Counted from the stretch's first letter, positions 1 through 12,823 are shown. The stretch is 64,000 nt of DNA from Cavenderia fasciculata (GCF_000203815.1 NW_004457695.1:186001-250000); one strand, 5' to 3'. Numbers and translations are program-made. The notes: a model not told the origin generated them from the letters alone.

Positions 1-1560
1 TGCTCCTTTTATAAAATTAAACAGGATTAGATTTTAATATTTTAAAACAAAAATTCTTTGTATAAAACATACTTGGTCCTGATCCAAATGGAACAAATAA
101 ATCATGATTTAAATCTTGTTTCAAGAATCTATCAGGGTCAAATGAATTTGGATTATCATATTCTTGGTTTCTATGAATTCCATAATTATTTGCTAAAATG
201 ATTGCCTATATATATTAATATTAAATAATAATATTTAAAATTAGAATAAATTATATTGAATTTTAATTTTTCTAGATTTACATTTTTTGGTATAAAATAA
301 TCTTGAATTAAAATATCATCATTTGCTTTTTTAAAGAAAGGTCCAAGTGGAGTTATTTGTTTAAATCTAAGTACTTCTTTGATTAAAGCATGTATATAAG
401 GAGTTGATGATTTATGACCAAGATTTGCAGTGGTTCCACCATTTCCAATCACACTTTTAATTTCATTATAAGCTTTTTCTTGTACGTCTGGGTGATTCAC
501 CATTAACAACATCCACCATTCCAATAAAGATGATGAAGTTTCAGTTCCAGCTACCAATAATTCAAAACAAACATTAATGACTACCTTTTCATCGAAACCA
601 CCCATTATTAAAACATCCATAATATCTCTACTATTTTCGCTATCAAATGTCTCTACATGATGTTTATAAAATACTTCAATTTCTTTTCTAATCTTGTCAC
701 CATCCCAAACTGATTTTTTAAAAAGTAATGGATAGTATATTGATCCAAGCCAATGAAACATATCATATATTTGACGATACATTAAATTGGCAACAAGATT
801 ATCAATTGGTGTAATAATCTTTGCCATTAATCCTTGGCTTACATCCTCATCATACCCAATTTCTTGTGAAAATGCTAATTTTAAAATAACATTTATAGTA
901 TATTTTTTTATAAATAATCTTGGTTCAAACTTGAAATAAAAAAAAATATTAATAAAAATGATTGATATTATCTCTTATTTCTTTTCTAAATTTAGTTACG
1001 GGTTGATTATTTTTTGATAAAACATTTAATTTTTCAATTAAATGATTTGATTGAATTTCCAAGGTAGAGTTTAATAATTTTAATTTTGATCTCGTAAAAT
1101 TAATGGTAAGATAATCTTTAATTGGTTTCCATTGTTTTTTATTTCCAAATATAAGTCCATCGATTCCTCTTGTTACAAAACCAATTGATTTTAAATCAGC
1201 TCTATCAAAATAATCAAAATATTTGTTATATATTTTCTTAAATAATTTTGGATCTGATATTACTATTGTTAAATTATCACCCATCTAAATAAAAGATTAA
1301 TGGTTAATCAAAATAATTCATTCTATCTTTTTATAAGTTCATACCCAAATTTTAAAAACCTTTCCATATTTTTCGGATAAGTTTGTTAAAGATAAATGAG
1401 GTGATAATGGATTGATCTTGTATAAACCACCAATGATTGGAAGTGATATTGGTCCATCAGGATCATGAGTACTATATTTTGTATTTTTTCTTATAAAAGA
1501 AAAAAGAAAGATTGATAATAGAAAATAAAAAAATAAAGAAATATAGTTTACATCTAGCAT
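1..1560 (-). CDS. Cytochrome P450, C-terminal end beyond the left edge
   Basis: Heme-thiolate monooxygenase, probably anchored in the ER membrane by its N-terminus; the substrate is unknown. Exons on the minus strand are 1345-1560, 1000-1284, 282-929, 73-205 and 1-5 (continuing outside), all with GT..AG borders and consistent phase. Seen: an N-terminal hydrophobic segment (SLFFYFLLSIFLFSFI), a Pro-rich hinge (GPISLPIIGG), the I-helix motif AGTETS, the K-helix ExxR (EVLR), the PERF-like FDPDRF, and the start of the heme loop (FGSGPRA) just where the window ends. The heme-ligand Cys should be the next codon outside the window. It is clearly different in sequence from the two P450s at 22967-28085, so it is not part of that duplication. 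The P450 family is certain; the subfamily is not assigned. Confidence 0.9.
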
Positions 1561-1775
1561 GCTGGTGGAAATCTAAATGAAGACAGTTTCATACCATGCA
1601 TAAACTATAAAAAGGAATTCGTATTATCCAAAAAAGGAAAAAGAATTTACTCACACCACATCAAATTCACTTGAAAAAAAAAAACAATCCACACCAACTA
1701 ATGTTTGATTGGTGGATTGAAACAAAAGTGTAGATCACACAACAAATATTTATTTATTTATTATTTCCACCATTT

Positions 1776-4700
1776 TTATGGGGATGTGAGAGATGGCAGT
1801 ACTTCTGGTTTTGGTTCGATAGAGTAGGATTGATGAAACAGTAGATTGTCGAGTTGATCATCAAAGAATGGCATTTCATATAGGAATTGAAGTACATTGC
1901 TATTTGGAGGATAGTTGTAGCCTAGTTGCTGATATTGTTGAATTTCACGTATTACACCAAATATTAATTCTCTCTTTTTAAAATTAATCAATTCTCTAAT
2001 TGTATTTACATTTCCTTCTTCAATCTACGATTTTGACAAAAAAAAACAAAACATATAATTAGAACCTAATATTATTATTATTATTATATTACTCTTTTTT
2101 TTTTAACTTACAAAAGTTAAATCTTGAAGATGAATTCCTAAATAGGGAATAAGTGGAGGAGTACAATTGCGAATAGTATCGCGATATGCTTTGTAAGATC
2201 TCTTGTTGTCAGATAGTCTACGTAAATGCTCTAGTCGTTTACAATATTTGGAAGGAAGTAATGCTTTGGTTTTTGATAGTCTGTGTACTGGTTGTCTATC
2301 CAATCCAGAGAAACAAGCAAACAAACCGTTAAAGTTGGACATGGCATAGAGTGCTTTGGCGAGCTTGATAAATTTAATCATCATCTTTACACGCACTTTA
2401 ATGTCGACTTCTCTGAGAATAGACCATGCAATAAAAGCACTGAGCGAATTGAATCGATTGGTCATCTCGACGACATTGGGACTCTTGTCTTTGAGATCTT
2501 GCTTTCTCCACTGTTGATCCAACAACTCGACCGATTGCATCGACTGGAAGTTATGGAAATCCAACAAGGTTATTTGTTGTGCCATCTCATCAACGTCGAG
2601 TGACAAGACATACTCTGTAGAATACTTCATCCAAAATATCTTTGGTTTTGGTCTTGTCTGTTGCGCAGAATTGGAACGTGGTGGAAATACAAGACGTAGA
2701 GGTTCTTGAAAGTTGAATCGTTTGAGTATCATATCTGAAATCTTTCCATGACCGTTTTTTCTTGTTGCCGTGACAAACAGATTCATCGTTTGAATCATAT
2801 CTGCTGTGAAATCCTTTGGTTTGTGAGTTACCCACATCTTTAATACATTTAATACACGTAATTGAATGGGAAGTTGGATTCTATTTCTATAGGCATACGG
2901 TGGATACTCTCCAAAATTTGGTATATAATATCTCATTATTAATTTTTCCAATAATAATTCTGCTCTTGTAAATGATTGATATGTTGATATAAATGTTTTT
3001 ACAAAATTTAATTCTAAAATATTAAATAAAAGTTAATAAATATAGTTTAATTGTTTTCTAAATATTTGTATAATTGTTATACATTACCAGTATTAAATTC
3101 ATTTGTTAATTTAATAACCAATTGATTTAAAGTTGCCAATTTAATAGGTTTAAAATGAATATTTAAATTATTACTTGTATTATTATTAATATTATTATTA
3201 CTACTATTATTATTATTGATTGTTGGACTATTTGGTGTACTATTACTATTATTACTATTACTACTATTACTACTATTAATATTATTATTTTGTTGATTAT
3301 AAATAGTACCAATTGATGAAGTCAAAGTATTATTATTAGTTGTTTGATTACTTTTTATAGCATTAATTTCTTCATAGATAACATTTGCACCTTCTTCTTT
3401 ACGTTCCATCCAAATTGATTTATCAACTTGAGATGCCATTTTTTGAGGGTATGATTGTAAAAACAATAAGACATTTTGTTGAATGGATAGTTCTGGAAGA
3501 TTTAAACTACCAGTTGACATGGTACCATTGAAAAAGGTATGTGATCGGGTAACTACATTGTTTAGACTTTCCATTGATGAAAATTGTCTTATCTGCTTGA
3601 GAGCATGATTGACATTATTACACGATCTTGTATTCTCCAAATTGTTTAATAGACTATTTCCAATTTCATCAAAGGTTGTAGCAAATGATTGATCTCCACT
3701 TGTAGAAAATCCAGAAGTATCTGCAAATGTTTCATCTCCACTTTCAATTAGCGAGTCGCTTCTATCTTGTGTAGGTGGTAGAAGAGTGATTGGTTGTGGT
3801 GCAGTCGATGAAGTTGGAGTGATAGAAGATGAGGAGGATGAATTGATACTTTGTCCACCGGCATTACAGTTGTCAGCAGCAGTTGCTGGATACGATAGAT
3901 GATTTAATAACTCCATTGTATGATTGAGTTGTTCACCAGTACTTATTCTATTGATAACATGGTGTTCGATAATAGGTGAATCACAAACAATATAATTTGA
4001 AGGTAATAATGGTCTTTTCTTTAGTGGTAGATGACCTCCTCTCATTGTCATACTTTGTTGTTGTTGTTGTTGTTGTGTTTGTTGTTGTTGTTGATGTTGC
4101 ATTAATTTAATTGGTGAAAGGTTAGCTATTAAATTGCCGGTACTTGCAAACGGACCTTTTCTACGAGACATGGTCGGTGAATCAATGGCAGAGGTGGCTC
4201 TAGGACTAGACATGCTTCCACTGCCACCTGTAGCAGCAAAAGGAGGAGGAGGACTAGTACACAATGGGGGTGGTGGAGTTACCATGAGTAATCGAGCAAT
4301 TGAAGTAATATATTCCAACAGTCTAGACACCATATCAATATAGTTTCTCTCTCCTCCTTTGAAAATTCTCTTGACCACACCTAAAATGGCACTTGACAGC
4401 TCGTTGATTTCAGATGCACATCTTGCACTCTCCCCACCACCATTAATATTCATACCAGATGTATACTCTCTACACAAATGTGATAGTGATATACACTTGT
4501 CATGAACATTTGAGTCTTGTAATATAGATTCAACTTTTTCAGTAAATTGATATGGTGGTGGTGATTGTTGTACAACTGGTTCACAGCTACCAGAACCAGT
4601 TGGACTAGTAGAAGAGGAAGAAGAGGAAGAAGAAGAATAATAAGAGGATAGTGGAATGGGAAGTTGTTTGAGGAATGTCATCAACTCTTTGATACGATTA

Positions 4701-6311
4701 ACAATATCAATGTAGAGAGTATTTTGATCTTGATAAATAAATGATGAAGAGATGGATGGTGGTGGAGATGATGCAACTGAATAGGATGATCTTTGGTGAT
4801 GGTGGTGATGGTGATGGTGATAGCCATATGCAGATGGAGTCGTACTTCCATCCAATGTACTGGTTGGAGATGATTCAGTTGCAGCAGCAATATAGTCTCT
4901 TAGACATTCTACACTTCCACGTTTATCATCTATTCCATTGATTCTATGTGGTGATTGTTCAACAACAACCAGAGGTGGTAGAGATTGTGTTGATGGTGGT
5001 GGTAATATTTGTTGTTGATGTCTTGGAGAGGGAGGTGACAATTGACAAGGAGATGATGTAGTAGATGATTGTTGATCAACAATGAAACATGTTGGAGTGG
5101 TTGTAATGGAATTGTCATTTAACACTAATGACAATGATGAAGATGATGGAGATGGTGAATGTTCCCAAAAGAATATCGATATGATCCTCTTAAAATGATT
5201 ATAATGTTTACCTTGATCAAATAATGTATAAACTATTAAACAAAAAATAAACTAATAAGTACAATGTATAAAATATATTCTATTTGATTACATACTATTA
5301 TCAACACTTATAGTATTATTATTTATAGTTGAAATGAATCTATCAACTTCATTTAAAATAAAAGATTGAATGGTATCATTGTTGAAATGATTAAGTCTCG
5401 ATACAATGTGATTACATTCCTTTTCGAGTAATTGAACGGTATCTTTATAATCATCAAGTGTACTTGCAATGATTCTATGTAATTGACTTGGTGATGTTGA
5501 TCTATGTTTTAGTGTATTTTGTTGTTGTTGACGACCTTGTTGTTGTTGATTTACTTGTTGTTGATGATTTACTTGTTGTTGATTTATTTGTTGTTGAAGA
5601 GGAGGTAAGATGTGAATACATTGTTGATAGAGAAAATTAAACTTCTTGTCAATAGTCTCTATGATATTTAGTATTGACTTTGAATTGAATTTATCTTGTT
5701 CGACGACTATGTCTTGTTGAAGGAGGAATGATGGATTGATGAAATGGTCGATTGTCTTGTCCAATGTATTGATGATCAAGTCCCCGCCAGGACTTGTTGA
5801 AGATGTTTGTGTTAGACTATCATCAATCTTTTGATGTCTCATCATGAGAGCACCTAGATTATTATTACTACGTGCATTTGTCAATTGTTGTTGACTATTG
5901 TTATTATTATTATTATTATTGTTATTATTATTATTATTAGTAATTACTGATGGTTTATGATTCACCAGAATATATATATTATCAGTACTACATGACAGCA
6001 CTGATTGTTGTCGATGTATTATTCTATCATTCTTTGATAAAGTGAATGTCTTGATGATGAATGAGAAAAAAAAAAAATAAAAAATAAGTAATGGAGGCAA
6101 CAACGACTTTGCTTCATGTCTAATCTAGCATTACATATTGTATTCATACCTTTCCAGTTGACAATTTAATTTGACATTTATCATTTTGATAAATAGATTC
6201 ATCTATCTTTGTAATTAACCATTTCATCATTTCATGTTCCTGTTCTGCATTATCATCAACTATATCAAATATAGTTTTTTCAATATCCAACAATAATATT
6301 GTATTTTCCAT
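1776..6311 (-). CDS. Ras guanine-nucleotide exchange factor (RasGEF-N plus CDC25 domain)
   Basis: Activates a Ras or Rap GTPase by GDP release. Five exons: 6150-6311, 5296-6049, 3088-5232, 2112-3013 and 1776-2024 (4212 nt, 1403 aa; all phases close). The first ~980 residues hold no domain I recognise and are rich in Gln, Asn, Ser and His runs. A RasGEF-N module starts at LNQLVIKLTNEFNT and continues across the splice into FISTYQSF, then RIQLPIQLRVLNVLKMWV. The catalytic CDC25 domain starts at VDEMAQQITLLDF and contains the helical-hairpin region (FNGLFACFSGL, then PPLIPYLGIHLQDLTF). The last exon adds a short tail. Dictyostelids have a large set of such GEFs acting in chemotaxis and macropinocytosis; I cannot tell which member this is. 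The first exon (starting MENTILLLDIEK) is joined by splicing only, so its inclusion is a little less certain. Confidence 0.88.
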
Positions 6312-6407
6312 TTTCTCTGTTTTAATAGTTTGTTGGAATAATATTATTATTTTGTAATTATTATTATTATTATACTTATTATTTTGTAATTATTATTATT
6401 ATTATAC

Positions 6408-6442
<35 letters not shown>

Positions 6443-6786
6443 GGAGTCTGTATTGTCTAAAGATCTATTATTTATTATAGTTATTAGTTGTATAATTATT
6501 ATTATTAATATTCCTAGATGAAAAGTTGGGAAATTACAATTTAATGATAATTATTATTATTATTATTATTATTGTTAATATTATTGATCAACTCTTTTTG
6601 TATTTATCAAGCTTATCAGATATCACTCCAGACTTGCCAATTATTCTTGTCTCACTATGTTAATATTAATATTATTATTATTATTATTTGTTATTATTAA
6701 TTTGATTATTTGGGTTGATTGATATTTAATACTGCAACCGTTACGTTTTTTCACTGGTGGTAGTGGTAGTAGAGGAATGAGAAAGA

Positions 6787-6800
6787 GGGGGGGGGGGGGG
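6787..6800 (+). repeat. Run of 14 G
   Basis: An uninterrupted run of 14 G residues stands in otherwise A/T-dominated DNA, about 480 bases upstream of the RasGEF start codon. G runs of this length are rare in dictyostelid intergenic DNA. It could be an unstable mononucleotide tract, or its length may be partly an assembly artefact. Confidence 0.85.
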
Positions 6801-7827
6801 TGGTACAAGTATGAATTATGATATTTTTTATTTGATATGATATGAAAGAATATCCCAGTAAAGGTAATGATTGAATTTGGATGGGTTTGGATGATGCAAA
6901 GGGGGTAAAAGAGTGTGATTGATGAAAGAGGTAGATAAAAGATGATGTTTTTGCAAATTAATAGATATATTTAAATCATCCTATTGTTATTGGATAAATG
7001 TAGGTTGTTGTTGTGTTATTAATGCTAATTGGATGATATTAAAATATATATTTGTTTGTTTGTTTGCCTATATTTTATTTTTGATATGAATATTATTATT
7101 ATTATTTCTATTTGGTTCTATATGATGATGATGATGGATGGCAGTGGCAGAGAGTGAGAAAGAGAGATGGTTGCTCAACTAGTAGTATTAATACCAACAT
7201 GTAGCTACTATTATTACTCTTGTTGGTGATAATAATAATAATATTAATTTAAAATTTAAATGAATTGTTTGGTCGGAGCAAATAAGAGGAAAAAGTGTAT
7301 GTTGTGTTGGTGATGGATGAGAATGGTAGTATAAAAGGGAGGGTGAGTTGAGTTGGTAGCAGGAAAGAGTGGTTGATGGAATGTCATCCTTTTAATCCTC
7401 CAACAAATGTTTCTTTTTTTTTTTAAACACCACTCAGTGGTGAAGTGTATGTACTAAAAAACCCCTCCACCCTCATCAATCAATCAATCAATCAAAAAAA
7501 ACCACCACAAACAATGTTAAACACGTGATGTGGTTCTGTTGATGGGTGTTTATCTGTTAGTTCAGTTATATCAATCAATCAATCAATCAATCAATCCCAA
7601 ACCTTAAAGTGAGAGTTTGTGAATGTAGTGTTTACCTACACTAAAATATTTCCTAATCAAAGCAACTCCACATCACCATCATCATCATCATAATCATCAT
7701 CATTATATCAACATCATCCAATTTAAATATTGGTTCAAATCTCATCTCATTCCATATAGTAGCATGGAGCCTGTTCCCCCCCCTACCCAAAGAGATTACA
7801 TCTATTTTTCCATATGGTGGTTTGTCT

Positions 7828-7893
7828 GTAGTAGTAGTAGTAGTAGTATATGTCTACAAACATACTTCTACTACTACCACTACTACTACTACT
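7828..7893. repeat. Inverted triplet repeat, possible hairpin
   Basis: A (GTA)n block at 7828-7849 faces a (TAC)n-like block at 7863-7893 with one interruption. The spacer ends also pair (TATGT with ACATA), so one strand can fold into a long hairpin with a small bulge. Confidence 0.7.
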
Positions 7894-7967
7894 GTTGATT
7901 TTTGTTAGATGCTAGATGTTTTTAGCTTTGAACTAATTAGTTCTGATGATCTTGATCCATGGAAGGT

Positions 7968-7989
7968 TAGGTTAAATCGATTTAACCTA
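7968..7989. promoter_or_regulatory. Perfect 22-bp palindrome
   Basis: The half-site is TAGGTTAAATC, centred between 7978 and 7979; all 11 base pairs match. It lies about 420 bases beyond the 3' end of the spore-coat-like gene and far from the RasGEF start. A dimeric protein could bind it, or it may be a small cruciform; no function is shown. Confidence 0.6.
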
Positions 7990-8294
7990 GTTCCTATTTT
8001 TAAAAATAACCAAAATTGGAACATGATACCCCCCATGTTATTATCAACCAATCAATATTTGGATTTTTAAATAAACATTCTAGTTTCAAAATATTAATAG
8101 AAAAATAAAATTGTTAAAGTAAACTATTGATTTAGAAATTTTTTTAAATTTTATTTTGTTTTCTTTTTTTTAGTTGCAAGTTTAAAAGTAAAATTGATTG
8201 GTTGGTTACTAAGCTTAGTATTTTTTATAGATATGAGTAGTATTGTGTGTTAAGAGTATTTGTTACTATAGTTATTGATTTGATTGTGATTCTT

Positions 8295-8333
<39 letters not shown>

Positions 8334-8405
8334 TGATAAAAGGTTTCTTGATATTGTTGGTTGGAAAAAAAAAATTATTATTGGTAACTCGATCACCCAT
8401 CATCT

Positions 8406-11385
8406 TTATAAAGTGGTAGTGGCTATAGTAGAGGCTGTTGAGGCAGTGGTCGAGACGGCAGCGGTTGCAGTGGTTACTGCGGCAGTGGTAGTGACTGTAG
8501 TAGAGGCTGTTGTGGCAGTGGTCGAGACGGCAATACCGGTTGTGGTGGTGGTGGTTGGGGCTGCGGTGGTTGTACCGGTTGTGGTGGTGGTGGTTGGTGC
8601 TGCGGTGGTGGTTAGTCCGGCAGTGGTAGTGACTGTAGTAGAGGCTGTTGTGGCAGTGGTCGAGACGGCAGCGGTTGCAGTGGTTACTGCGGCAGTGGTA
8701 GTGGCTGTAGTAGACGCTGTTGTGGCAGTGGTCGAGACGGCAATACCAGTTGTGGTGGTGGTGGTTGGGGCACCAGTGGTGGTGGTAGTTGGGGCACCAG
8801 TGGTGGTGGTAGTTGGGGCACCAGTGGTGGTGGTAGTTGGGGCACCAGTGGTGGTGGTAGTTGGGGCACCAGTGGTGGTGGTAGTTGGGGCACCAGTGGT
8901 GGTGGTAGTTGGGGCACCAGTTGTTGTGGTGGTTGGAGCACCAGTGGTGGTGGTGGTTGGAGCACCAGTTGTTGTGGTGGTTGGAGCACCAGTTGTTGTG
9001 GTGGTTGGAGCACCGGTAGTAGTTGGGGCACCAGTTGTTGTGGTGGTTGGAGCACCAGTGGTGGTGGTGGTTGGAGCACCAGTTGTTGTGGTGGTTGGAG
9101 CACCAGTTGTTGTGGTGGTTGGAGCACCAGTTGTTGTGGTGGTTGGAGCACCAGTGGTGGTGGTGGTTGGAGCACCAGTTGTTGTGGTGGTTGGAGCACC
9201 AGTGGTGGTGGTGGTTGGAGCACCAGTAGTTGTGGTGGTTGGGACTGCGGTAGTAGCGCCGGTTGTAGTAGTTGTAGTGGTAGCAGAGCCATCAGTAGTG
9301 GTACCAGTGGTAGTGGTAGTGGTTGGGGCTGCGGTAGTGCTGGTAGTTGGTGGAACACCTGTGGTTAGTTGGGCAGTGGTCGAGGCAGTTGTACTAGCAG
9401 TGGTAGCAGTGGTCGAGATGGGACCAAGGGTCTGTGGCGAGGTGGTGGTGGCCGTGGTAGTGGCAGTGGTAGTGGCGGTGGTAGTGGCAGTGGTGGTAAT
9501 ACGCGCTGTCATGGGAGTAGTCACACCAGTGGTAGCAGTAGTACTAGCAGTGGTCGTGGCAGTGGTACTGGCAGTGGTTGTAATTGGACCAAATCCAATG
9601 GTGCCAAAAGTGGTAGTACCGAGGGACGAGGCAGTTGTGGTGGCAGTGGTAGTGGCGGTGGTGGTGCAGGTAGTAGTGGCCAAAGTGGAGCCAGAGGTGG
9701 TGATAGCGTCACATCTCTTGGGTACGCAGTGGGCAGACAATGGACAACACTTGGTACCGACACATGGGGTGACTTGACCATAGACACACTCGAGACCCTT
9801 GCTTTCACATCTGAGATCGCGACATGTAAAGTTTCTTGGATGGTGTTCCTTGAAGCCGTGGGTGGGTACACCGCACTTGCCCCAGACTTCGTAGACCTTG
9901 TGGTCCTTGAGGTCGATGACGCACTCTGGGTGTCTCTTGTGAACGTTCTCGGTACAGACTCCCTTGACTTCGCCGCAACAGCCCTTCAAGATGGTCCATG
10001 AACAACGGTGGTCAGACCAGCATTGATCCTTGTGGTGGTGATACGAGCATCCGTGGACTGGAGGTGGCTTGTTGTCGTGAACACAGGTTGGGAGGTTTTG
10101 GAGAATCTCGCAGTGGTGCTTGGGTGGGCAGTTGACGCCGTTGCACGATGGGCCGTTGGTGGGTGGTGGAGTTGGGTGGGTAATGGGTGTGCAGACTGGA
10201 ACGTTTTGTTGCATGTTGCAATAGTAGCCTGGTGGGCATTGGGTGTTGCCACAGTTAGTATTGCCTCCCGACGATCCAGATGGTGGGTGACAGACTGGGT
10301 ATCCTTGTTCCATGGTGCAATAGTATCCGTGTGGACATTGGGTGTTGCCACAGTGAGTATTGCCTCCCGACGATCCAGATGGTGGGTGACAGACTGGGTA
10401 TCCTTGTTCCATGGTGCAATAGTATCCGTGTGGACATTGGGTGTTGCCACAGTTAGTATTGCCTCCCGACGATCCAGATGGTGGGTGACAGACTGGGTAT
10501 CCTTGTTCCATGGTGCAAGAGTATCCGTGTGGACAACCGGCATTGGAGCATGTTTGTTCTTGACCTCCATGTGGGATACATACTGGAATACCAGACATCA
10601 TTTGACAGGTGTTGTATGGTGGACATTTAATGGTGTAACATGAACGTTCACCACCCGATGTCGATGATGCACTGGTACCTCCAAAGGTGGATGATGCAGT
10701 GGTTGTTGATCCTCCACTTGATCCTCCACTTGTTGATCCTCCACTTGATCCTCCAGTTGAACCGGCTAAAGTTAATTAAAAAAAAAAAGAAAAAAAAAAT
10801 TTTGAATCAATTAATATTTGTGATGATATACTATATATTGTTTTGTTTTTTTGTAAAAAAAGAGGATACTTACTACAAGCAGCATAAACTGGACAACATG
10901 AAGTTTGGGAACATGGAGCGGTATCAACCCATTGACATTGACCCAATCCCTTTTCCTCGCATTTCAAGTCGGCACAAGTGGCATTCTTTGGATAGTAGGT
11001 TTCCCAGCCTCCACTCTTTGGACGACAACTGTTCCAGAATTCGGCAGTGTCTCCGTGGTGGTTCTTCATACAACCCAAATTGGCGGCACAGTTATTATTG
11101 CTGGTACAATAATACTTTTGTTGACCACAACATGATTTGTAACTCAGATATACACAGTTATTTCCGGCATTACAGCTTTGTTCATCTGCACAACTATCAC
11201 AATCTATAGAAAGCAAAAAAAAAGAAAAAAAAGAAAAAGAAAAAAAAAAAAATAGATTAATTTTATCTTGTTTGTTGGAGAATGAAACAATTTTTGTTTA
11301 ATAACATACCAAATGAGTTATCTGCTCTGGACAAGCTTAATGAAACTATTAGTACTAGTAGTAATAAGGAAATACGCATTCCCAT
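8406..11385 (-). CDS. Secreted spore-coat-like protein: two Cys-rich modules, follistatin-like repeats, mucin-like Thr tail
   Basis: Probably an extracellular matrix or spore coat glycoprotein. Exons 11310-11385, 10874-11203 and 8406-10765 (2766 nt, 921 aa). Exon 1 encodes a classical signal peptide (MGMRISLLLLVLIVSLSLS). Next comes a Cys-rich module of about 110 residues, a Ser/Gly linker, six follistatin-like repeats of the form C-x4-C-P-x4-C-x8-C (three almost identical), and a second copy of the Cys-rich module starting GCSYHHHKDQCW. A tail of ~380 residues is almost only Thr, Ala, Pro and Gly, with the unit GAPTTTTT repeated about 20 times, ideal for O-glycosylation. This order (N-terminal Cys module, FOLN repeats, Thr/Ser tail) matches the Dictyostelium SP60/SP70/SP96 spore coat proteins in style. 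The family assignment comes from that architecture; expression in spores is inferred. Confidence 0.8.
8760..9245 (-). repeat. 24-bp coding minisatellite (GAPTTTTT units)
   Basis: About 20 tandem copies of a 24-base unit encode Gly-Ala-Pro followed by five Thr; one copy is shortened to GAPTTT. The unit is a multiple of three, so reading frames stay open on the other strand and in shifted frames (for example a Val-rich frame on the plus strand). Those are side effects of the repeat, not genes. Copy number is likely to vary between strains. Confidence 0.9.
10258..10535 (-). repeat. 99-bp coding tandem repeat
   Basis: About three nearly identical 99-base units encode one follistatin-like repeat plus the linker HPPSGSSGGNT. 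Near identity at silent sites points to recent expansion or homogenisation. Confidence 0.85.
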
Positions 11386-11760
11386 TTTATTATTATTATT
11401 TTTACTTGATGTTGCAGTAGATTTATTATTTTCCCAATTATTATTATTATTTGATTATTATTATTCTGTTAGTTATTATTATTATAATATATTTTCCTTT
11501 GTTATTCCTTTTTTATCTTGTATATAAATTTATATATATATATCTCTCTCAAAAGTTGTATAATTTAATAATGAATTTTAGAATGATGATTAAATAATCC
11601 TACTAGTAGTTTTGGTTATTGATAATAATGTAATAATGAAAAATATAATACTGATTTATGATGATTGATGATGATGATGATGTTGGATAAACACTGATTG
11701 ATATCAATCCAGCATTCATCCAAATTAAATTAAAAAAGGAATTAAGAGGAGGGAATAGAG

Positions 11761-11792
11761 GAGTGAGTGAGTGAGTGAGTGAGTGAGTGAGT
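11761..11792 (+). repeat. (GAGT)n microsatellite
   Basis: Eight uninterrupted copies of GAGT, about 375 bases upstream of the spore-coat-like gene's start codon. Confidence 0.95.
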
Positions 11793-12732
11793 ACTATACT
11801 ACTACTATACTACTACTTGTATTGGATTCATTTCCAACAGCAACAGCAACAACAATCGAGTGAGAGAGGAATGGATGAATGCATTGGATACATTGCAATG
11901 CAACAATATCCACTACGAACGATCATAACATCTGATGGTACCCCCACCATATTGTTGCAGTTGTTGTTGTTGTTGTTGTTGTTATCGATATCATTGTTGT
12001 TGTTGTTGTTGTTGAGAGCAACAGCAAAGCAACCAAAAATATTATTTGTATAATGAAATGAATGGAATCCTCCTTGTTACTCTTCTTCTTAGTGATTAGT
12101 GTACTCTGTATAGTGAGTGCGTGGTACAATGCAATTGCAGCAGATATATATTGGCAGTGGGGGTTTATACATTTTCATCTGAAACCCCCCGTTGCATCTA
12201 TATCTCACAGACACCACACATACAATACCTTTTGATCATCAACACCACTGTGTGTGTGTTCCATCACATTACCATTGTCTTTCTAATTTATGGTTTTCAT
12301 ATGCAGCATCAATTGAAAAAGTAGTGTGATCGATGGTGTGTGTATACGGTGAGCAGTTTGATTGATTGCAATGTTCGGGTATGTTCACACCTCCCCTATG
12401 AAAAAACAACAAATAAAAAATATATTTTTTAAAAATAGCACAAGGAGAGAAAAGGAATTTGGTTGTGTTAATTACTTGTATGTTTGTTTCATTGTTTTTT
12501 TGGCAGATTTACAAATAAACAAATGAATGGTTGGTGGTTTGTGGGCGGTTCATATGCAATTTCATTCTATTTAACTCACACTCACTCTTACCTTTATCAC
12601 TATAATCTTCTTGTTTGATGATGTTTATTGTTTGTTGATGCTGTGGGTCACAACCGGTTCACTCCTCTCTTCCTTCCTACACCCATTGCATTAATCATCG
12701 AATGTTACCATCACAACGAGAAGAATGAAAAT

Positions 12733-12736
<4 letters not shown>

Positions 12737-12819
<83 letters not shown>
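12737..12819 (+). repeat. (AG)n microsatellite
   Basis: An uninterrupted 83-base AG run, followed by AG/AAAG-like sequence to about 12838. It creates an Arg-Glu open frame that is an artefact. Purine-only on one strand, so it could adopt unusual DNA structures. Confidence 0.95.

Positions 12820-12823
<4 letters not shown>

Larger units (their letters stand above)
6312..8405. other. Gene-free stretch between two minus-strand genes
   Basis: No reading frame here looks like a gene. The stretch holds A/T-rich triplet runs (about 6350-6445 and 6550-6690), a 14-base G run, (ATCA)n runs at 7474-7494 and 7571-7596, an ATC-rich patch near 7672-7730, a triplet hairpin at 7828-7893, a 22-bp palindrome at 7968-7989 and a (TAT)n run near 8300-8332. 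The left end must hold the promoter of the RasGEF gene, which starts at 6311. The right end is the 3' flank of the spore-coat-like gene. Confidence 0.7.

Noticed and set aside
7571-7596. Tandem ATCA repeat considered as a CRISPR-like or telomere-like array
   Set aside because: Unit of four bases without spacers; an ordinary microsatellite. No array with regular spacers exists in the window.
8293-9777. 494-codon Val-rich open frame on the plus strand
   Set aside because: It is the antisense shadow of the Thr-rich tail of the spore-coat-like gene. The repeat unit keeps it open; it starts in a TAT microsatellite and has no signal or domain.
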